Notes under the pieces: model-generated
Told to the model about the DNA's origin: nothing
The model's database searches: none
The model's input: the letters and a program-made list of their open reading frames with translations, nothing else
In this document: positions 45,926-54,059 of the stretch, piece after piece
Numbering within the stretch: position 1 is the stretch's first letter
Layout: each line of letters begins with the position of its first letter
From: Thermoanaerobaculum sp.
GTDB lineage: Bacteria; Acidobacteriota; Thermoanaerobaculia; Multivoradales; UBA5704
Direction of reading: 5' to 3'
NCBI GenBank assembly: GCA_021154885.1
Contig: JAJKHS010000133.1
Location: 1 to 64,000 of the forward strand
Length of the DNA: 64,000 bases
Program-made: the position numbers and the translations under genes

Positions 45926-46555
45926 TTACTGCAGCACCACCAGCGCCACGCGGCGGTTCTGGGAGCGCCCCGTACGGTTGCTGTTGTCGGCGACCGGAGC
46001 GGACTCGCCGTAGGAAATGACGTTGATGCGGTGCAGCGGGAAGGCGTGCTTCTGGTTCAGGTAGCGCCGCACGGACTCGGCCCGCAGCAGGCCCAGCTCC
46101 TCGTTGTACTTCTTCGAGCCCACGTTGTCGGTGTGGCCCTGGATCTCGACGTAGACGTTCTGGTTGTCCTGTTTGATCTTGCCGGCGAACTCGTCGAGAG
46201 CCGCCTGGGCCTCGGGCGACAGGTCGGCGGTGTCGAAGCCGAACTTCACCTTCTCGTCGGTCAGCACGGTCTCGTAGAGGAATTTGCCCTGGGCGAGCTT
46301 GCCCGCCTGCTGGGCGCGGTCGAGCGCTTCCTGGGCGGTCTTGGAGATGTCGCCGATCTGCTGCTCATGCTGGCCGAGCCGCGTCTCGTGAGTATTGAGG
46401 CGGTTCTGGGCCTGCTCGACCTGGCCCTGCACCTCGTCGACCCGGGTGTTGACCGTCCCGGTCTCCTGCTTGACGTACTTCTTGGTCGCGCAGCCGGTGG
46501 TGCCGACGAGGGCGGTGGCGAGCGCGAGTGCCACGATATACGGTTTGCTGGTCAT
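45926..46555 (-). CDS. OmpA-domain lipoprotein with N-terminal coiled coil
   Basis: 209 residues. The signal peptide ends in a lipobox (GTTGC), predicting outer-membrane lipidation. About 60 residues of heptad-like coiled coil follow (VDEVQGQVEQAQNRLNTHE...). An OmpA-like peptidoglycan-binding domain spans about 105-209: VKFGFDTADLSPEAQAALDE, VYVEIQGHTDNVG, YNEELGLLRAESVRRYL and the final GRSQNRRVALVVL, with the aspartate and arginine used to bind diaminopimelate. It anchors the envelope to the cell wall. Length and layout resemble Lpp-like/Pal hybrids. Monocistronic, minus strand. Confidence 0.93.
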   Translation of the reverse strand: MTSKPYIVALALATALVGTTGCATKKYVKQETGTVNTRVDEVQGQVEQAQNRLNTHETRLGQHEQQIGDISKTAQEALDRAQQAGKLAQGKFLYETVLTDEKVKFGFDTADLSPEAQAALDEFAGKIKQDNQNVYVEIQGHTDNVGSKKYNEELGLLRAESVRRYLNQKHAFPLHRINVISYGESAPVADNSNRTGRSQNRRVALVVLQ

Positions 46556-46610
46556 GGTCCATTCTCCTTGGCCATGGGACGCTCCTCCAATGAGGAGAAG
46601 CTCCCGCGAT

Positions 46611-47600
46611 TTAGCCGCCCGCGCGGGGTCCCGCGGGGGGTGTTCCCTTATAACCGCGCCGGAAGACGACGGTGCGGCGATCTTTTCCCTCGACCTCGAC
46701 CTGGATCTTGCGGAACTTGACGGCTCCGTCGCCGGTCGAGAACCCCAGGACGTACTGGTGGCGCACGTCGTCGAGGATGGCGGTGAGCGCCTTCTGGAGA
46801 TCCTCGGCGCTGTTGATGGAGTAATAGCGGCCGCCGGTCATGGCCGCGAGGAGATTGAGGACGTCGGCGTAACGATAGACCTTCTTCCCCTCGGGCGACA
46901 GCTCATAGGGGTTGCCCGCTCCCAGCCCCAGCACGTAGGTCGGGAGCTGCGCCTCCTGGACGATGGCCCGTGCCTGCTCGGGCGTCAGCTTGCTCGCGTT
47001 GTCCACGCCGTCCGTCACCAGTACGGCGAACCGTTTCGGGTTGTGACCCTCGACGGAGATCTGGGGCATGCGGGCCACGGCGTCGTGGAGGGCCGTGGTG
47101 CCGTAGGCCTCCCAGCCTTCGATGGCGTCGCGCAGGGTCGCCGTATTGGTGGTGAACGGCACCTCCACCTGGAGCCCTTCGGTGGCGAAGGTCGCCAGGG
47201 AGAACTCGTCGCCGGGGAGGGACTTGGTCAGAAAGAACCGCACCACGTCCCGGCTCTCCTCCAGGTGGTTGCCTGTGGCCATGCTGCCGGAGAGGTCCTG
47301 GAGGATCACGAGGCTCGCCGGCGCGTCAGAACGGCGCTCGAAGCTCTCGATCGTCACCCTCTGACCGTCTACCAGCAGCCGGAAGTCCTTGCTGTCCAGG
47401 TTCTTCGCGAACCCTGCGCCAGCGCGGACGACGACCGGCACGAGCACCAGGCCCACCGAGACCGAGTCCTGAAAGGCGGGGGTCTGCGAGGCCGGAGGCG
47501 CCTGCGGGGCCTGCGCCACGGCTGACAGTGCTGCAGGCAGGAGTCCCGCCACCAGGAAGAGGATGGCTCCGAGGCCTTGGCAACGCCCGACTCGTCTCAT
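46611..47600 (-). CDS. secreted VWFA-domain protein of the acidobacterial type
   Basis: 329 residues. A signal peptide (AILFLVAGLLPAALSAVAQA) and Pro/Gln-rich spacer are followed by an N-terminal beta domain (VLVPVVVRAGAGFAKNLDSK, DFRLLVDGQRVTIESFE) and a von Willebrand A domain with a full MIDAS start, DLSGSM, then TALHDAV and VLVTDGVDN. This matches the VWFA-related family described mainly from Acidobacteria, which bears on the lineage. The C terminus (RHQYVLGFSTGD, KIQVEVEGKDRRTVVFRRGY) is the usual end of the family. It probably mediates protein contacts outside the inner membrane. No operon partner. Confidence 0.92.
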   Translation of the reverse strand: MRRVGRCQGLGAILFLVAGLLPAALSAVAQAPQAPPASQTPAFQDSVSVGLVLVPVVVRAGAGFAKNLDSKDFRLLVDGQRVTIESFERRSDAPASLVILQDLSGSMATGNHLEESRDVVRFFLTKSLPGDEFSLATFATEGLQVEVPFTTNTATLRDAIEGWEAYGTTALHDAVARMPQISVEGHNPKRFAVLVTDGVDNASKLTPEQARAIVQEAQLPTYVLGLGAGNPYELSPEGKKVYRYADVLNLLAAMTGGRYYSINSAEDLQKALTAILDDVRHQYVLGFSTGDGAVKFRKIQVEVEGKDRRTVVFRRGYKGTPPAGPRAGG

Positions 47601-47662
47601 TGCGGGGCCAAATCGTGCAAAAGCCGGACCATCATGGCAAGATCTTCCGGCAGGAGGTTTTC

Positions 47663-47920
47663 ATGCCCGACGAGATCAACATCCGCAATATTTCAATCAA
47701 ATGCGGGAACTGCAACACTTACCAGACCCTGACCGCCTTCAGCCGGCGGGACGAGTGGAACATCTATACCTATGAGTGCGAGAACGACACCTGCGACCCC
47801 AGCGTGACCCGTACCCTCGTGGAGGTGCCGCGGGAGATGGACTCCTTTGCCCGACGCGATCCGGAATGGCGGGGAGGCGGCAAGCACGGCGAGATCGGGG
47901 ACGGGACGTTGGAGGAGTGA
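47663..47920 (+). CDS. small zinc-ribbon-like protein of unknown function
   Basis: 85 residues. CGNC near residue 14 and two later cysteines in YECENDTCDP give a four-cysteine pattern like a zinc ribbon. The rest is acidic with a basic/Gly-rich tail. CAGGAGG five nt before ATG 47663 is a strong ribosome site. There is no signal peptide. Codon usage fits neighbouring genes. I cannot name a family; binding of zinc is inferred from the cysteine spacing alone. Confidence 0.7.
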   Translation: MPDEINIRNISIKCGNCNTYQTLTAFSRRDEWNIYTYECENDTCDPSVTRTLVEVPREMDSFARRDPEWRGGGKHGEIGDGTLEE

Positions 47921-48000
47921 GAGGGGCATATAGAGACTTTACAATAAACGGAGTCGGATCCAATGGGGTGGAGGCTTCTCAGAGCGCCCCCCGCCCCGAA

Positions 48001-48124
48001 GCCCTCACCCCTGTCCCCTCTCCCGCCCCCTCCCACCCCCCTCCCCGGGAGAGGGGAACCCGGTTGGAGCAGTCTTGCTGGTCTCCCTCTTTTCCCGGGG
48101 AGGGGGGTGGGAGGGGGCGGGAGA
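48001..48124. repeat. 33-bp G-rich inverted repeat with 17-mer shared with another locus
   Basis: 48019-48051 and 48092-48124 are reverse complements at 32 of 33 positions, with a 40-nt spacer. The right arm reads GGGGAGGGGGGTGGGAGGGG, which could form a G-quadruplex. 48001-48017 repeats the 17-mer at 45870-45886. This element fills most of the 360-bp gap 47921-48280; the rest shows no gene, only a GAGGG ribosome site for the next one. Confidence 0.75.
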
Positions 48125-48280
48125 AGGAGAAGAGGGCCGGGGTGATGAGGGTCTTGGGAGGGGCTACGCCCGATCCCCTGTACGCTGCGGGCCTCCCCAT
48201 GGCACGCCCTGTGCTACTCTCCCCGCGGCTGTTGCTACTCCTGCGTTTCATCTAACAACCGCTATTTTCGTGAGGGAACC

Positions 48281-49345
48281 ATGAAGAAGATTGTCCACGT
48301 CGTGGGCACGGGCACGATTGGCGAGCCCCTGCTCGGCCTGTTCACCGACTTCCGGGACCGGATGGGGATCGACGAGGTCACCTTCCACAAGCGGACCCCC
48401 CTCGCCTCCGACCGGGCCAAGCTGAACCACCTGATCCGGCGTGGCGCCAAGCTGGCGGTCGACGAGGACGTGCGGCAAGAGTTCGAGAAGCTGGGTCACG
48501 AGGTGAGCCTCGAGTCCCGGGAAGCCCTGGAGCGGGCCACCGTGATTGTCGACTGCACGCCGGCGGGCAACGAGAACAAGGAGAAGTTCTACGAGAACCT
48601 CACCGGCCCCAAGGGCTTCCTCGCCCAGGGGAGCGAGTTCGGCTTCGGCAAGCCCTACGCCCGCGGCATCAACGAGGAGATCCTGGTGCCCGGCGAGGAC
48701 CGCTTCCTGCAGATCGTCTCCTGCAATACCCACAACATCTCGACCCTCATCAAGACCATCTGCCACGACGGCGGCCGCGACTTCTGCCTGGAGCGGGGCA
48801 CCTTCGTCTGCATGCGGCGGTCGAACGACGTCTCGCAGTCGGACAGCTACGTGCCGGCCCCCAACGTGGGCAAGCACGACGATCCCGACTTCGGCACCCA
48901 CCACGCGCGCGACGCCCACCACGTCTTCGAGACGCTGGACCTCGACCTCAACCTCTTCTCCAGCGCCACCAAGCTCAATACCCAGTACATGCATTCGATC
49001 TGGTTCAACCTCGACCTCAACCGCGACATCACGCTGGACGAGGTCAAGAAGCGCCTGCGCGAGAACCCCCTGGTGGCCACGACGGATAAGCGCTACGCCA
49101 ACCTGATCTTCAGCTTCGGCCGCGACCACGGCTACTACGGCCGCATCCTGTCGCAGACCGTGCTGGTGGCGCCGACTCTCGCCGTGCGCCGCAAGCGCGA
49201 GGTCTACGGCTTCTGCTTCACCCCCCAGGACGGCAACTCGCTGCTCTCGTCGGTCGCCGCCGCGCTGTGGCTCATCGAGCCGGACTGGGAGAGCGTCAAC
49301 ACCCGGATCTCCACCCTCAACCGCTGGTTGTACCGGGAGATCTGA
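48281..49345 (+). CDS. type II (archaeal-type) glyceraldehyde-3-phosphate dehydrogenase
   Basis: 354 residues. The Rossmann start KKIVHVVGTGTIGEPLLGLF, the IVDCTPAGNENKEKFYE segment, the catalytic VSCNT with cysteine near 148, then a region equivalent to the archaeal TxxMHxHxxxVxxD stretch (LNTQYMHSIWFNLDLN), follow the layout of archaeal GAPDH rather than bacterial GapA. It would oxidise glyceraldehyde-3-phosphate with NAD(P). TGAGGGAACC precedes the ATG. It stands alone. Alternatives are a related aldehyde or semialdehyde dehydrogenase of the same fold, since several surface motifs (RRSNDVSQSDSY) are unfamiliar. Confidence 0.7.
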   Translation: MKKIVHVVGTGTIGEPLLGLFTDFRDRMGIDEVTFHKRTPLASDRAKLNHLIRRGAKLAVDEDVRQEFEKLGHEVSLESREALERATVIVDCTPAGNENKEKFYENLTGPKGFLAQGSEFGFGKPYARGINEEILVPGEDRFLQIVSCNTHNISTLIKTICHDGGRDFCLERGTFVCMRRSNDVSQSDSYVPAPNVGKHDDPDFGTHHARDAHHVFETLDLDLNLFSSATKLNTQYMHSIWFNLDLNRDITLDEVKKRLRENPLVATTDKRYANLIFSFGRDHGYYGRILSQTVLVAPTLAVRRKREVYGFCFTPQDGNSLLSSVAAALWLIEPDWESVNTRISTLNRWLYREI

Positions 49346-49379
49346 TTCGGTCTCTGCGGCGTCCCCCCGTCGATCTGGC

Positions 49380-50216
49380 ATGCGACCCGTCGAGCTCCGT
49401 TTCGGTGATTTGCGCGTCGAGGGGTGGTCGCGGGCGGGGGATGACAACTGGTTCCGCGTCCATCCGCCCGGGCTCGCCCTGGACGTGGGGCGGGGCGCAC
49501 TCCAACTCGCGGGCGCTCAGGACGTTTTCCTCAGCCATGGTCACCTCGACCACGCCATGGGGCTCCCTTTCGTCCTCTCCCAGCGCTCCCTCCACCGGCT
49601 GGTCCACACCCGGGTGTTCTGTCCGCTGGAGATGGCGGAGCCCCTGGGTGCCTTCATCGCCGCCGCGGAGCGGATGGAGCGTGCGAAGTACCGCTACGAG
49701 ATCCTGCCCCTCGCTTCCGGCGACCGGGTGGAGGTGGGGCGGGGATTGCACGTCGAGGCCTTCGCCACCGACCACGTGGTGCCCACCCTGGGCTATCACC
49801 TCTGGCGGGGCCGCCGGCGCTTGGCGCCGGACTACACCGGGCTTCCCCGCGAGGAGCTCATCGCCCTGCGGGAGCGCGGCGTGGAGACCTCCGAGGTGGC
49901 GGAGGATCTCTGGCTCTCCTACTGCGCGGACACCGGGCCGGCGATCTTCGAGTGCGAGCCGCGGATCTTCGGCAGCCGGGTGCTGATGATGGAGTGCACC
50001 TTCCTGGGCGAGGAGCACCGCGACAAGGGGGAGCGCTTCAAGCACCTCCACCTGGGCGACATCGCGCAACGGGCGGGGGAGTTTCGCAACGAGGCGATCG
50101 TGCTGCACCACCTCTCCCGCCGCTTCCGGGTGGAGGACCTGCGCGCCGAGGTGAACCGGCGTCTGCCGGAGCTGGCGCTTCGCATTCACATCCTGGTGGA
50201 GGGAACGGCTGGATGA
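49380..50216 (+). CDS. metallo-beta-lactamase-fold hydrolase, RNase Z-like
   Basis: 278 residues. The zinc site LSHGHLDHAMG (HxHxDH) follows a DVGRGALQ strand; a later ECTF and LHHLSRRF supply further ligands. The size and short N terminus fit the RNase Z/ElaC branch that trims tRNA 3' ends, though insertion of a typical exosite is not clear. Its stop overlaps the start of an RNA-methyltransferase-like gene, so the pair may act together on RNA. Cytoplasmic; no signal peptide. Confidence 0.8.
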   Translation: MRPVELRFGDLRVEGWSRAGDDNWFRVHPPGLALDVGRGALQLAGAQDVFLSHGHLDHAMGLPFVLSQRSLHRLVHTRVFCPLEMAEPLGAFIAAAERMERAKYRYEILPLASGDRVEVGRGLHVEAFATDHVVPTLGYHLWRGRRRLAPDYTGLPREELIALRERGVETSEVAEDLWLSYCADTGPAIFECEPRIFGSRVLMMECTFLGEEHRDKGERFKHLHLGDIAQRAGEFRNEAIVLHHLSRRFRVEDLRAEVNRRLPELALRIHILVEGTAG

Positions 50217-51790
50217 GAGGACGACAAGGAGGACCGGGACGGCCGCCGGGCGGACGCGGCGAGGGCCGCGGGCCGGGAGGAGGACACGGTCCCGGCGGAC
50301 CGCCGCGCGGACCCGGCGGAGCGAGAGGCCCCGGAGGGCCACGCCGTCCGGCCGGGGGACCTCCCGGCGCGGGCCGTCCCGGCGGCCGGCCCGGCGCGGG
50401 CCCTCCCAGCGGTGGCCGCCCTGACCGTCCCTTCCGCCCTGGAGACGGCGGCCGCGGCCCGGCCCGGCCGCGGGAGGGCGGTCCGCGCCAGCCTCCACGG
50501 CGCCCGGACCGGGCGGCTGACGCATTCGAATACGCCAAGGGGGTCCTGGAGGGCCGGGTACCCCCGCCGCCGCCCCTGCTCCCGCGGCCGGCGCCGGTGG
50601 CCCCGCCCGCCGGGTCACGGCTGGTGGGGATCGACGAGCTCGAGCTGCGGGTGGAGAAGCTGGTGGCCGGCGGCGACGGCCTGGGCCGCTGGGAGGGCGT
50701 GCCGATCTTCATCCCCCGCTCGGCGCCGGGCGACCTCCTGAAGGTGCGCATCGTGGAGCGGCGGCCGGACTACGGCCGGGCCGAGATCGAGGAGATCCTG
50801 GAGCCGGGCCCGGCGCGCCGGCCCGATCCCGTGCCGGAGCTCTCCCGCTCCAGTATCTGCGACCTCCAGCACCTGGACGACCTCACCCAGGTGCTGCTCA
50901 AGGCGGGAGCGGTGAAGGAGACCCTGCAGCACATCGGCAAAGTGGAGATGCCCTTCGACCCCGAGCTGATCACCGGCGAGCCCTGGCACTATCGCCTGCG
51001 CACCCAGGTCCACACCGCCGTCGATCCGTTGACCGGCGGCGTGCAGGTCGGCTACCACGCGCGGGGGACCAACGACGTCATCCCCGTCTCCCGCTGTCCT
51101 CTGCTGGTCCCCGAGCTGGAGGCGTTCCTGGCCGAGATGCCGGCGCACCTGACGCCGGACTCTCCGCACCGGCTGGACTTGGCGGCGGGGGATGGCGGCG
51201 CCATCACCGTCTCGCCCATCGTGCCGGGCCTGCCGCACGGCGAGGTCTTCACCCGGGTGGGGGACTTCATCTACTTCTACGACGCGCGCTGCTTCTTCCA
51301 GGCCCACCGCGGCCTGCTGCCGAAGCTGGTGGCGGCCACCGTCGGACCCTGGGAGGGGGAGATGGCGGTCGATCTCTACGCCGGCGTCGGGCTCTTCAGC
51401 CTCCCTCTGTCGAACCGGTACAAGCGGGTGATCTCGATCGAGGGCGAACAGATCGGCTCGCGCTACGCGCGCCTGAACCTCAAGCGCAACCGCACGCCCA
51501 ACGTCGAGGCGATCAACAAGGCCGTCGAGAGCTGGGTCCCCGAGCTGCCGGAGGGGGTGGACCGGGTGGTGGTGGACCCGCCGCGCGGCGGCCTGTCGAA
51601 AGACGTGCGCACCGCCCTGCTGCTCCGCCGGCCGGCGCGCATCACCTACGTCTCCTGCCACCCCGCCGCTCTGGCCCGCGACCTCCGCGAGCTGCTCACC
51701 GATGTCTACCGCATCGAGCACCTCGCCTTCGTCGACCTCTTCCCCCAGACCGGCCACATGGAGGTCCTCGTGCAGCTCGTGGCGAAGTAG
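50213..51790 (+). CDS. TrmA/RlmD-type RNA (uracil-5-)methyltransferase with Gly/Pro/Arg-rich N-terminal extension
   Basis: 525 residues. The first 110 or so are a disordered GPGGPRR/RPGG-rich tail, likely RNA-binding. A TRAM-like domain (ELELRVEKLVAGGDGLGRWE...) follows. The catalytic domain has the AdoMet motif VDLYAGVGLFSLPL, VVVDPPRGGLSKDV, the nucleophile motif YVSCHPAALARDL and a final QTGHMEVLVQL carrying the general base glutamate. The Fe-S motif CxxxxxCGGCxxQH of RlmD is reduced to SRSSICDLQH: only the last cysteine remains. It methylates U in rRNA or tRNA. The start ATG 50213 overlaps the RNase Z-like gene by 4 bp. Confidence 0.88.
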   Translation: MRGRQGGPGRPPGGRGEGRGPGGGHGPGGPPRGPGGARGPGGPRRPAGGPPGAGRPGGRPGAGPPSGGRPDRPFRPGDGGRGPARPREGGPRQPPRRPDRAADAFEYAKGVLEGRVPPPPPLLPRPAPVAPPAGSRLVGIDELELRVEKLVAGGDGLGRWEGVPIFIPRSAPGDLLKVRIVERRPDYGRAEIEEILEPGPARRPDPVPELSRSSICDLQHLDDLTQVLLKAGAVKETLQHIGKVEMPFDPELITGEPWHYRLRTQVHTAVDPLTGGVQVGYHARGTNDVIPVSRCPLLVPELEAFLAEMPAHLTPDSPHRLDLAAGDGGAITVSPIVPGLPHGEVFTRVGDFIYFYDARCFFQAHRGLLPKLVAATVGPWEGEMAVDLYAGVGLFSLPLSNRYKRVISIEGEQIGSRYARLNLKRNRTPNVEAINKAVESWVPELPEGVDRVVVDPPRGGLSKDVRTALLLRRPARITYVSCHPAALARDLRELLTDVYRIEHLAFVDLFPQTGHMEVLVQLVAK

Positions 51791-51839
51791 GCCGGGAGCA
51801 GGTCCCCTGGGACCGCCGGCGCCCCGCCGGCCGGGAGGG

Positions 51840-51868
51840 TGACAACCCCTCCCTCCTTCCTCTATCTT
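51840..51868 (+). promoter_or_regulatory. promoter of the APC permease gene
   Basis: GTGACA/TGACAA at 51839-51845 and TATCTT at 51863-51868 are spaced 17-18 bp; the -10 box ends 10 nt before the ATG, with no Shine-Dalgarno sequence, so the message may be nearly leaderless. Confidence 0.45.
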
Positions 51869-51878
51869 TGTCGCCTCT

Positions 51879-53438
51879 ATGGCCGACACCTCCGTCCTGG
51901 AAGATCGAGGCGCCCAAGGGTTCGTCCGCGAGTTGGGCCTGCTCGACTCGGTGATGATCGTCACGGGGTCGATGATCGGCTCCGGGATCTTCATCGTCTC
52001 GGCCTACATCGCGCGACAGGTGGGCTCGGCGGGGTGGCTGCTGGCGGCGTGGATCGTCAGCGGGCTGCTGGTGATCGCGGCGGCGCTCTCCTTTGGTGAA
52101 CTGGCGGCCATGATGCCGCGGGTGGGCGGGCAGTACGTCTATCTGCGGGAGGCGTACTCGCCGCTGCTGGGGTTCCTCTACGGCTGGACCTTCTTCCTGG
52201 TTATCCAGACGGGCACCATCGCCGCCGTGGCCGTGGCGTTCGCGCGCTTCCTGGGCGTGATCGCGCCGGGTATCTCCTCTTCGACGTTCCTCGTCAAGCC
52301 CATCGACGTCTCCCCCGGGTACGCCGTCAGCCTCTCGGTCCAGCAGCTCGTGGCGATCACGCTCATCGTCCTGCTGAGTGTCGTGAACACCTTCGGCCTG
52401 CGGACGGGGAAGCTGATCCAGAACGTCCTGACGGCGGTGAAGACCCTGGCGCTGGCCGGGCTGATCGTGCTCGGCCTCCTGGTGGGACGCAACACCGTCG
52501 CCATCGCGGCCAACTTCTCCTCTTTCTCCGCGATGTGGACGCCCAGGGACGCCGTCACGATCACGCCGGACCTGCTGCCGGTGCCGCCGATCTCGGCGCA
52601 GCAGGGGGGGCTGGCGCTGTTGACGGTGTTCCTGATCGCTCTCGTGGGCCCGCTGTTTTCGGCCAGCGCCTGGAACGACGTCACCTTCGCGGCGGCCGAG
52701 ATCCGCAATCCCAAGCGCAACCTGCCGCTGGCGCTCGCCGCCGGGGTGGGACTGGTGAGCCTGCTCTACGTGCTCGCCAACCTGGCCTACCTGGTGACGC
52801 TGCCGCTGGCGGCCATCCGCTCGGCGCCCGAGGACCGGGTGGCCACGGCGGCGCTGCAGGCGATCCTCGGCGGCGGGGGAGCGTCGATCATGGCGGTGGC
52901 GATCATGATCTCCACCTTCGGCTGCAACAACGGGCTGATCCTCGCCGGCGCGCGGGTCTACTACGCCATGGCCCGGGATGGCCTCTTCTTCCGCGGCGCC
53001 GGCCGGCTCAACCGCTGGCGCGTGCCCGGCGTGGGCCTCGCGATCCAATGCGTCTGGACGTCGCTGCTGGTGATCCCGCGCACCCGGCTGCGCGACGCCT
53101 CCGGGCTGCTGGTCCTCGACAAGGCGACCGGCGCCCCGCAGTACGGCAACCTCTACACCAATCTGCTGGAATACGTGACCTTTGCCGTGCTCCTCTTCTA
53201 CGTCATCACGCTGCTCGGGCTGTTCATCCTGCGCCGCAAGCGGCCGAACGCCGAGCGCCCCTACCGGGTCTGGGGCTATCCCTGGGTGCCGCTCTTCTAC
53301 GTCGGGGGCGCGACCCTGGTGGTGCTCGCCCTGCTCGTCTACCGCACGCAAACCACCTGGCCGGGGCTGCTCTTCGTGCTGACGGGGATTCCGGTCTACT
53401 TTCTGTGGCGGCGGGTGGGTTTGCGCGACGGCGACTAG
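51879..53438 (+). CDS. APC-family amino acid permease
   Basis: 519 residues with about 12 hydrophobic segments. TM1 carries GSMIGSGIF, followed by GELAAMMPRVGGQYVYLREA and, in the TM6-TM7 region, ALVGPLFSASAWNDVTFAAAEIRNPKRNLP, of which SASAWNDVTFAAAEIRNP is the consensus part. An IRNPKRNLP-type motif is typical of L-type/APC transporters. It probably imports or exchanges amino acids at the inner membrane. It is nearly identical over its first 120 residues to the partial gene at the window's left edge, in opposite orientation. The downstream neighbour is convergent. Confidence 0.93.
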   Translation: MADTSVLEDRGAQGFVRELGLLDSVMIVTGSMIGSGIFIVSAYIARQVGSAGWLLAAWIVSGLLVIAAALSFGELAAMMPRVGGQYVYLREAYSPLLGFLYGWTFFLVIQTGTIAAVAVAFARFLGVIAPGISSSTFLVKPIDVSPGYAVSLSVQQLVAITLIVLLSVVNTFGLRTGKLIQNVLTAVKTLALAGLIVLGLLVGRNTVAIAANFSSFSAMWTPRDAVTITPDLLPVPPISAQQGGLALLTVFLIALVGPLFSASAWNDVTFAAAEIRNPKRNLPLALAAGVGLVSLLYVLANLAYLVTLPLAAIRSAPEDRVATAALQAILGGGGASIMAVAIMISTFGCNNGLILAGARVYYAMARDGLFFRGAGRLNRWRVPGVGLAIQCVWTSLLVIPRTRLRDASGLLVLDKATGAPQYGNLYTNLLEYVTFAVLLFYVITLLGLFILRRKRPNAERPYRVWGYPWVPLFYVGGATLVVLALLVYRTQTTWPGLLFVLTGIPVYFLWRRVGLRDGD

Positions 53439-53459
53439 CCCAAGGACGTCAGGGACTGC

Positions 53460-53532
53460 AAGGACTTCAGGGACAAAGAAGGACTCTTCAAGTTTTCAAG
53501 TCCCTGTTGTCCCTGTTGTCTCTGAAGTCCCT
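53460..53532. repeat. 9-bp repeat array forming an inverted repeat between convergent genes
   Basis: 53460-53476 and 53516-53532 pair at 15 of 17 positions. Each side is made of 9-mers (CAGGGACTG / CAAGGACTT / CAGGGACAA and AAGTCCCTG / TTGTCCCTG / TTGTCTCTG). It may act as a bidirectional terminator for the permease and ogt. The same 9-mer family is inside the gene at 17787-18719. Confidence 0.7.
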
Positions 53533-53543
53533 GCCTTCGAGCC

Positions 53544-54059
53544 CTACGCAGAAAACGGCAGCGACCTCCCCTCGAGCTCCAGCAGCCGGGCCTTGGCCGC
53601 CAGCCCGCCGCCGAAGCCGGTGAGGGAGCCGTTCGAGCCGATCACCCGGTGACAGGGGACGACGATGGGAATGGGATTGGCGCCGTTGGCCCGGCCCACG
53701 GCGCGGGTGGCGGCCGGTTTGCCGAGGGCGCGGGCGACGTCGGCGTAGCTGCGGGTCTCGCCGAAGGGGATGCGGCGCAGCTCCTCCCAGACCGACAGCT
53801 CGAACGGCGTGCCGCGAGGGGCGAGAGGGAGATCGAACTCCTGGCGCCGGCCCGCGAAGTACTCTTCGAGCTGGCGCCGGACCTCGGCGGTGTGGTCGGC
53901 GTCCTCCCTCACTTCGATACCCGGGGCCGGCGTCTTGTCCGTCATTTTTTGGGACTCCCGGCCATGGCCGAACTCAATACGGACGACCGCGCCGTCGTCG
54001 TCGACGACGCAGATCAGCGGGCCGCAGGGGCTGTCGACGGTGGTGGTATACCAGTTCAT
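53544..54059 (-). CDS. ogt: methylated-DNA--[protein]-cysteine S-methyltransferase
   Basis: 171 residues. It removes O6-methyl groups from guanine by suicidal transfer to its cysteine. The active site PIVVPCHRVIGSNGSLTGF is intact, with the conserved RAVGRANGANPIP loop and the DNA-binding helix segment RSYADVARALGKP upstream. The short N-terminal domain (YTTTVDSPCGPLICV) is typical of Ogt rather than Ada, and there is no AraC-like part. Its start overlaps the alkA stop by 4 bp (ATGA), giving a two-gene alkylation-repair operon. Confidence 0.95.
   Translation of the reverse strand: MNWYTTTVDSPCGPLICVVDDDGAVVRIEFGHGRESQKMTDKTPAPGIEVREDADHTAEVRRQLEEYFAGRRQEFDLPLAPRGTPFELSVWEELRRIPFGETRSYADVARALGKPAATRAVGRANGANPIPIVVPCHRVIGSNGSLTGFGGGLAAKARLLELEGRSLPFSA

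Noticed and set aside
48001-48124. CRISPR array or insertion sequence end
   Set aside because: There is one inverted pair without regular spacers, no transposase and no cas gene nearby.
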